Positions 41,777-46,008 of a DNA stretch of 46,008 nt are shown here, in pieces. The notes below the pieces were generated by a model. It ran no database searches and had not been told where the DNA came from. It was given only the letters and a program-made list of their open reading frames with translations. Both the position numbers and the translations under genes were made by a program. Positions within the stretch are counted from its first letter, which is position 1. The number at the start of each line of letters is the position of its first letter. The DNA lies in contig JAIXLB010000031.1 in NCBI GenBank assembly GCA_026931905.1, positions 1-46,008 of the forward strand. Reading direction: 5' to 3'. Source of the stretch: Chitinophagales bacterium. GTDB lineage: Bacteria; Bacteroidota; Bacteroidia; Chitinophagales; Chitinophagaceae.

Positions 41777-43039
41777 TTAGTTTTTATAAAAATTGTTTTT
41801 AGTTATTACACCTATAACTTTACCATTTAATTTTTTATTGGTAAAAGGTGTATTAAACGATTTGCTTTTATTATCATCTTTGCTCATTATAAATGTTGCA
41901 TTGCGATTAAACAAAGTTATATTGGCTTCTTCGCCTTCTTTAATTATTGATTTATTTAAACCAAATATAGTAGAAGCGTTGATAGAAAATAAATTTATTA
42001 AAGTTTCAGTGCTTATACTTGGAAAGGCAGTATTAACAACAGAAAAAGCTGTTTGTAATCCAATCATTCCATTTTTGGCATATTCAAATTCACAATTTTT
42101 TTCGTCAGCGTTTTGAGGAAAATGATGTGTAGCAATGCAATCAATAGTTCCATTTAAAACAGCTTGTTGCAAGGCTTGTACATCTTCATTTGTTCTTAAT
42201 GGGGGATTGGTTTTTAAATTTGTATCATAATGTTGAAGAACTTCATCGCTAAAAAATAAATGATAAGGCGTTACACTACAACTTATAGACAAACCTTCTG
42301 CTTTTGCTTGTTGAATTAAAGCAACACTTTTAGCAGTACTAATTCCTGTAATATGCAATTTACTTTGTGTGTATTGCAATAATTCAATATCTCGTTTTAT
42401 AATTATTTCTTCAGCAATAGTAGGAATACCAGGCAAACCTAATTGAGTAGAAATAATTCCTTCATTCATTAAACCATTAGAGCCAATAGTTGTATCAATA
42501 GGCATTTGCATTACTGTGCCATTAAATGCTTTTACATATTGTAATGCTTTTAAAAATAAACCAGGTGATTGTACAGGTTTTACTCCATCAGAAAATGCAA
42601 TAGCTCCACTTTCATACATATCATACATTTCTGCTAATTCTTTTCCTTCTGAATTTTTAGTTAATGCACCCAAAGGAAAAATTTGTATAGGCAGTTGTTT
42701 GGATTTTTGAACAATATATTCTACTTGCGATTTTGTATAAACCACAGGATGGGTATTGGGCAAAACAAACACTTTTGTAAAACCTCCAGCAATAGCAGCA
42801 TTTGCACCTGTTTCTAAGGTTTCTTTGTATTCTAAACCTGGGTCGCAAAAATGAGCAAAGCAATCTACCCAAGCTGGAGAAACTATTGTATTTTCTTCAT
42901 CAATAATACAGTCTGCCTGTTTAGTAATATTATTTTGAATTGATTGAATTTTTCCATCAACAATCAATATATCTTGAATAGAGTTGTTAAATGCACTTTC
43001 TGTATCTGCTATTAAAACTTTTTTAAGAAGAATTTTCAT
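41777..43039 (-). CDS. Dihydroorotase homolog with degraded metal site (PyrC-like, probably non-catalytic)
   Basis: From ATG 43039 (MKILLKKVLI) the product has 420 residues of the class I dihydroorotase/amidohydrolase fold: SPAWVDCFAHFCDPG, LETGANAAIAGGFTKVFVLPNTHP, SGAIAFSDG, SVTPYHLFFSDE and ATHHFPQ. Compared with the family pattern as I remember it, the metal site is broken: DxHxH is D59-C-F61-A-H63 (first His lost), the M-x-H position is Q178 in VMQMP, LHxxH is LHITG (G232), and ATDHAP is ATHHFP (D to H305). H63 and D151 remain. This recalls the inactive dihydroorotase homologs that support aspartate transcarbamoylase in other bacteria. The frame open to 43120 adds 27 residues unlike the family, so ATG 43039 was chosen. 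It is followed by the DUF4199 gene. Confidence 0.85.
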   Translation of the reverse strand: MKILLKKVLIADTESAFNNSIQDILIVDGKIQSIQNNITKQADCIIDEENTIVSPAWVDCFAHFCDPGLEYKETLETGANAAIAGGFTKVFVLPNTHPVVYTKSQVEYIVQKSKQLPIQIFPLGALTKNSEGKELAEMYDMYESGAIAFSDGVKPVQSPGLFLKALQYVKAFNGTVMQMPIDTTIGSNGLMNEGIISTQLGLPGIPTIAEEIIIKRDIELLQYTQSKLHITGISTAKSVALIQQAKAEGLSISCSVTPYHLFFSDEVLQHYDTNLKTNPPLRTNEDVQALQQAVLNGTIDCIATHHFPQNADEKNCEFEYAKNGMIGLQTAFSVVNTAFPSISTETLINLFSINASTIFGLNKSIIKEGEEANITLFNRNATFIMSKDDNKSKSFNTPFTNKKLNGKVIGVITKNNFYKN

Positions 43040-43189
43040 AAATGCAGGTGCTGGAAATTTTTTGCAATATAACTTTAAATTTCTTTTTAGAGTTGTTCTT
43101 TTTTTGGGAAAAAATTCCAAAAATTAATACTTTATACAATTTTGAGAACAATTTTGCGTTATAAGATTGAATATCCAATATCTGATTTT

Positions 43190-44584
43190 ATGAAAGAACC
43201 AAATTCATTCAAAATCTTCATTGTAGAAGATGACCTTTGGTACAGTTCCATGTTAGCTTATACATTAAGTTTAAATTCTGAGTATCAAGTTAAGAAATTT
43301 GAATCTGCAAAAGATTTATTTACATCAATACACGAAAAACCAAATGTAATTTCTTTAGATTATTCCTTGCCAGATGCAAGAGGAGAAGATGTTTTAGAAA
43401 AAATAAAAGCACTAAGCCCCGATACAAAAGTAATTGTTTTATCTGCTCAGCAAGATGTAAAAGTGGCTATTAATTTATTGAAGTTAGGAGCATTTGATTA
43501 TATAGTTAAAGATGAAGATGCTCAGGATAGGCTTTGGTACAGTATTCAACATTTACGCGAAAATGCAGATTTGAAAAAAGAAATTGAATCTTTAAAAGAA
43601 GAGGTAGTTAGGAAGTATGATTTTTCTAAAACAATAATTGGTAATAGTGTAGCCATTAAACGTGTTTTTAATTTAATTGAAAAAGCAGTAAAGAGTAATA
43701 TTACAATATCTCTAACAGGCGAAACTGGTACAGGTAAAGAAGTGGTTGCAAAATCCATTCACTATAATTCTGATAGAAAAAATAAACCCTTTGTTGCAAT
43801 TAATGTTGCTGCAATTCCTAAAGATCTTTTAGAAAGTGAATTGTTTGGACATGAAAAAGGATCTTTTACTGGTGCAGTATCCAGAAGATTAGGCAAGTTT
43901 GAAGAAGCCAATAAAGGCACTTTATTTTTAGATGAAATTGGCGAAATGGATATGAATATGCAAAGCAAATTATTAAGGTCTTTGCAAGAAAGAGAAATTA
44001 GTAGAGTAGGAAGCAATGAGGTTATAAAATTTGATGTTAGAATTATTGTTGCTACGCATAAAAACTTAATAGAAGAAGTTAAGGCTGGAAACTTTAGAGA
44101 AGATTTATATTATAGATTATTGGGCTTACCTATTCACTTACCTCCTTTAAGAGAAAGAGAAAATGATGTGTTGTTGATTGCAAAATATTATATGGAAATA
44201 TTCTGTAAAGAAAACAAAATTCCTCTTAAAGTACTTACTACAGATGCTAAGAAAAAATTAATGAATCATACTTTTCCAGGAAATATTCGTGAACTAAAAT
44301 CTATTATTGAATTGGCTACTGTAATGGCTGAGGATAAAGAAATTTTACCAGAACATTTGAATATTGTTGTTCAAAATGTAATGGAATCTTTTGCTATAAA
44401 AGATGCAACTTTAAAAGAGTTTAATATAAAGCTAATTCAATACTATTTAGATTTATATAATAATGATGTTTTGAAAGTAGCTAAAAAATTAGATGTAGGT
44501 AAAAGCACTATTTACAGAATGATTCAGAATAAAGAATTAACCACGCATAAAAGTTATTATCAAGAACATTCAGTTTTAAACTGA
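43190..44584 (+). CDS. NtrC-family sigma-54-dependent response regulator
   Basis: The 464-residue activator has a receiver domain (about 5-125, E13/D14/D15, phosphoacceptor D57 in VISLDYSLPDARGED, K107), a helical linker, an AAA+ domain (about 145-385) and a C-terminal HTH (about 420-460). The AAA+ part shows Walker A GETGTGKE (177-184), ELFGHEKGSFTGA and LFLDEIGEMD (245 on), plus RLLGLPIHLPPLRERENDV. The sigma-54 contact loop GAFTGA reads GSFTGA here (224-229). The HTH is VLKVAKKLDVGKSTIYRMIQNKEL, Fis-like. Phosphorylation should trigger open-complex formation at RpoN promoters. The frame begins at TTG 43142, but ATG 43190 (MKEPNSFKIF) opens the receiver properly. No kinase gene is adjacent. 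Confidence 0.93.
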   Translation: MKEPNSFKIFIVEDDLWYSSMLAYTLSLNSEYQVKKFESAKDLFTSIHEKPNVISLDYSLPDARGEDVLEKIKALSPDTKVIVLSAQQDVKVAINLLKLGAFDYIVKDEDAQDRLWYSIQHLRENADLKKEIESLKEEVVRKYDFSKTIIGNSVAIKRVFNLIEKAVKSNITISLTGETGTGKEVVAKSIHYNSDRKNKPFVAINVAAIPKDLLESELFGHEKGSFTGAVSRRLGKFEEANKGTLFLDEIGEMDMNMQSKLLRSLQEREISRVGSNEVIKFDVRIIVATHKNLIEEVKAGNFREDLYYRLLGLPIHLPPLRERENDVLLIAKYYMEIFCKENKIPLKVLTTDAKKKLMNHTFPGNIRELKSIIELATVMAEDKEILPEHLNIVVQNVMESFAIKDATLKEFNIKLIQYYLDLYNNDVLKVAKKLDVGKSTIYRMIQNKELTTHKSYYQEHSVLN

Positions 44585-44621
44585 TGTACAAAGTTTGTTT
44601 TAAATCCAATATCCATTCTAG

Positions 44622-44655
44622 AAAAAAACCACCAATTTTATTGGTGGCTTTTTTT
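44622..44655. terminator. Bidirectional terminator between the NtrC-type regulator and the T9SS protein genes
   Basis: A perfect 8-bp stem CCACCAAT/ATTGGTGG (44629-44636 with 44640-44647) with a 3-base loop is flanked by seven A on the left and seven T (44649-44655) on the right. It can end transcripts from both convergent genes. Confidence 0.9.
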
Positions 44656-44673
44656 ATTAGAGAAATTCTAAAA

Positions 44674-45882
44674 TTATTCTACAACAAATTTATCTGTATA
44701 AACAGCGTTGCCATTTGAGTTTACAACTTTAATAAAGTATAAACCTGTTGCTGAAGATTTAGGCATATTTATTTTTTCATTTTGTACACCATTAATGTTT
44801 AAAGTTTTTGCTATCACTTTTTTACCATTAATGTCAGAAATTTCTATTGTATAATTTCCTGCTGGCATTTTATCGAATTGAATAGCAAAAGTTTTGTTTA
44901 CCACTGGATTAGGGTAAATAGCAATACCATTATTTCTTACAACGTTTGTTACAGGTGTATTTTTTGCATCACGATAAGCCAAGTTGCTGCTTGCTAAATC
45001 AGATGCATTGTAAACAGCTTCGTTTTCGCTTTTAATAATTGCAGTAGCATTTAAAGTAGAAAGATTTACTTTATAATATCCTGTGGTTAAAGTAGCACTT
45101 GTTACAAATACATCTCCATTTGCATCAACTGCTGCACCATTAATAGTATAGTTTTCAGGTAAATTTTTTACAACACCTAAATGTTCTGCAATTCTTGTAG
45201 TAGGATTTATTTTAAACACATGACCGCGATAAGCAAATAAATATAAATTGCCATAAACATCAGCAATTAAATCGCCTCCCCAACTGGTACATTGTGTATG
45301 TACACTTATACCATTATTGTTTTTGCTATCTATTAATGCTCCTAAATTAGTTATTACAGGATTTTTTCCTGTAGTAAATTGAATGAAGTTATTTGCATCG
45401 TTAGTTAAAGCATAACCGTTGCCATCTGCACCAATAACCATTCTTGTTATAACATTGCTTTCATCAACATGTTTGCCTGTTGAAAAATTAGCATCGCTGT
45501 TTACAACAACGCTTATGTTTTTTGAGTTTAAATCTACATAACGCAAATCATTACCCCACATTGGAGTAAAATACAAGCGGTTATTTTTTTCATCAAAAGC
45601 TGCAGCAGCTACACCATTTATTGTGGGTGTTAAGTTTGATGGATTTACTTTTTGTGCTCCCCAATCGTTATTAATAAATGTGTAACTTACATTAGGTGCA
45701 TCATTATTGCTATATAATGTTCTTATAACACTACCATTACTCAAATCAATTTCTCTAATGGCAGTCCAAATGTAAGTGCCTTTTGTTTCGCCAGTAAATG
45801 CATAAGCTTTATTACTTTGAGCGGTAGATTTTTCAGCAAAAAGTGCTGCAACAAGCAGTAGAGGTAAAGTTATTTTCTTCAT
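44674..45882 (-). CDS. T9SS type A sorting-domain protein with beta-propeller-like repeats
   Basis: The 402-residue secreted protein has a signal peptide (KKITLPLLLVAALFAEKSTAQ). The body (about 22-315) has repeated strand segments such as NNRLYFTPMWGNDLRYVDL, ITRMVIGADGNGYALTND, LIADVYGNLYLFAYRGHVFKI and GAAVDANGDVFVTS, which look like beta-propeller blades. The C-terminal 80 residues are a type A sorting domain: IAIYPNPVVNKTFAIQF, YTIEISDINGKKVIAKTLN, and ATGLYFIKVVNSNGNAVYTDKFVVE. It should be exported by Sec, carried through the outer membrane by the type IX system and held on the surface or released. The ligand or activity is unknown. It is convergent with the regulator gene. Confidence 0.92.
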   Translation of the reverse strand: MKKITLPLLLVAALFAEKSTAQSNKAYAFTGETKGTYIWTAIREIDLSNGSVIRTLYSNNDAPNVSYTFINNDWGAQKVNPSNLTPTINGVAAAAFDEKNNRLYFTPMWGNDLRYVDLNSKNISVVVNSDANFSTGKHVDESNVITRMVIGADGNGYALTNDANNFIQFTTGKNPVITNLGALIDSKNNNGISVHTQCTSWGGDLIADVYGNLYLFAYRGHVFKINPTTRIAEHLGVVKNLPENYTINGAAVDANGDVFVTSATLTTGYYKVNLSTLNATAIIKSENEAVYNASDLASSNLAYRDAKNTPVTNVVRNNGIAIYPNPVVNKTFAIQFDKMPAGNYTIEISDINGKKVIAKTLNINGVQNEKINMPKSSATGLYFIKVVNSNGNAVYTDKFVVE

Positions 45883-46008
45883 AATAAAATGTTTTTATAG
45901 GCTAAATATAAGAATAAAAAATAAGCTGATAAGAAAATTTTTATAAACTTAATTTTTTAACAAATTCTAAAAAGTAAGAAAAATTTTAAAATAAAGTTTG
46001 AATACCAT

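Noticed and set aside
43040..43120. Extended start of the dihydroorotase homolog
   Set aside because: The extra 27 residues are lysine-rich and unlike the family; MKILLKKVLI at 43039 is the usual opening strand. A TATATTGC box lies within this stretch on the same strand.
1..46008. CRISPR array, prophage, transposon or integron
   Set aside because: No regularly spaced direct repeats, transposase, integrase or phage structural genes were seen, and base composition is uniform along the window.
45883..46008. Gene or promoter in the last 126 bases
   Set aside because: No frame of useful length and no TAnnTTTG box on either strand was found; the final CAT could be a start codon of a gene on the - strand but nothing supports it.

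Overview
The window is a 46 kb piece of chromosome from a very AT-rich member of the Bacteroidota, most likely the Chitinophagaceae or a close relative. This is inferred from gene content and signals, not from a database search. Supporting signs are TAnnTTTG promoter boxes of the Bacteroidota type in front of many genes, a T9SS type A sorting domain, DUF4199 and DUF6728-like proteins, a BshB1 bacillithiol deacetylase, a zinc-free L31 and LytS/LytTR signalling. I see no phage, insertion sequence, plasmid, CRISPR or defence locus. The region reads as ordinary chromosomal backbone with a few odd proteins.

Layout. 1-10046, + strand: a fused dipeptide-type ABC ATPase, fructose-1,6-bisphosphatase, a MqnP/UbiA-type prenyltransferase, a small beta-barrel-like protein, RuvX, peptide deformylase with an overlapping secreted protein, L31, BshB1, imidazolonepropionase and pyruvate dehydrogenase E1 beta. 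10054-11880, - strand: CorA and DapF. 12052-23151, + strand: a LytS/LytTR two-component pair, an NlpC/P60 peptidase, an ALDH7-type dehydrogenase, LpxB, a cell-wall amidase, a penicillin-acylase-type hydrolase, a small membrane protein, a SIMPL protein and an ArsC/Spx-like protein. A 59-residue membrane protein overlaps the end of lpxB on the opposite strand. 23152-28792, - strand: a LysE exporter, a GH3 enzyme, a DsbA-like protein and ClpB. 29013-31223, + strand: two tandem serine hydrolase paralogs. 31354-45882, mixed: a decayed small ORF, tRNA-Ala(GGC), Hpt, a GH73/LysM hydrolase, an O-methyltransferase, an M42 peptidase, a UbiA-like protein, a lipoprotein, a LuxE-like enzyme, a REC-Hpt protein, FtsE, MurB, a GT2 glycosyltransferase, DUF4199, a dihydroorotase homolog, a sigma-54 activator and a T9SS cargo protein.

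Functional themes. Envelope building and turnover is the strongest theme: DapF, MurB, LpxB, FtsE, the NlpC/P60, Amidase_3 and GH73 hydrolases, and the GT2. Central metabolism, translation and stress genes fill most of the rest. Regulation is represented by LytS/LytTR, a REC-Hpt protein without a kinase domain, and an NtrC-family activator without a neighbouring kinase.

The best leads are proteins whose fold is clear but whose catalytic residues are changed: the second serine hydrolase (SxxK lysine and YxN asparagine lost), the dihydroorotase homolog (four of six expected metal ligands replaced), the DsbA-like protein (SEDC instead of CxxC) and a UbiA-like protein without the first Asp-rich motif. 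A GH3 amido-synthetase placed next to a LysE exporter is the most suggestive gene pairing. I did not find a convincing entirely new multi-gene system.
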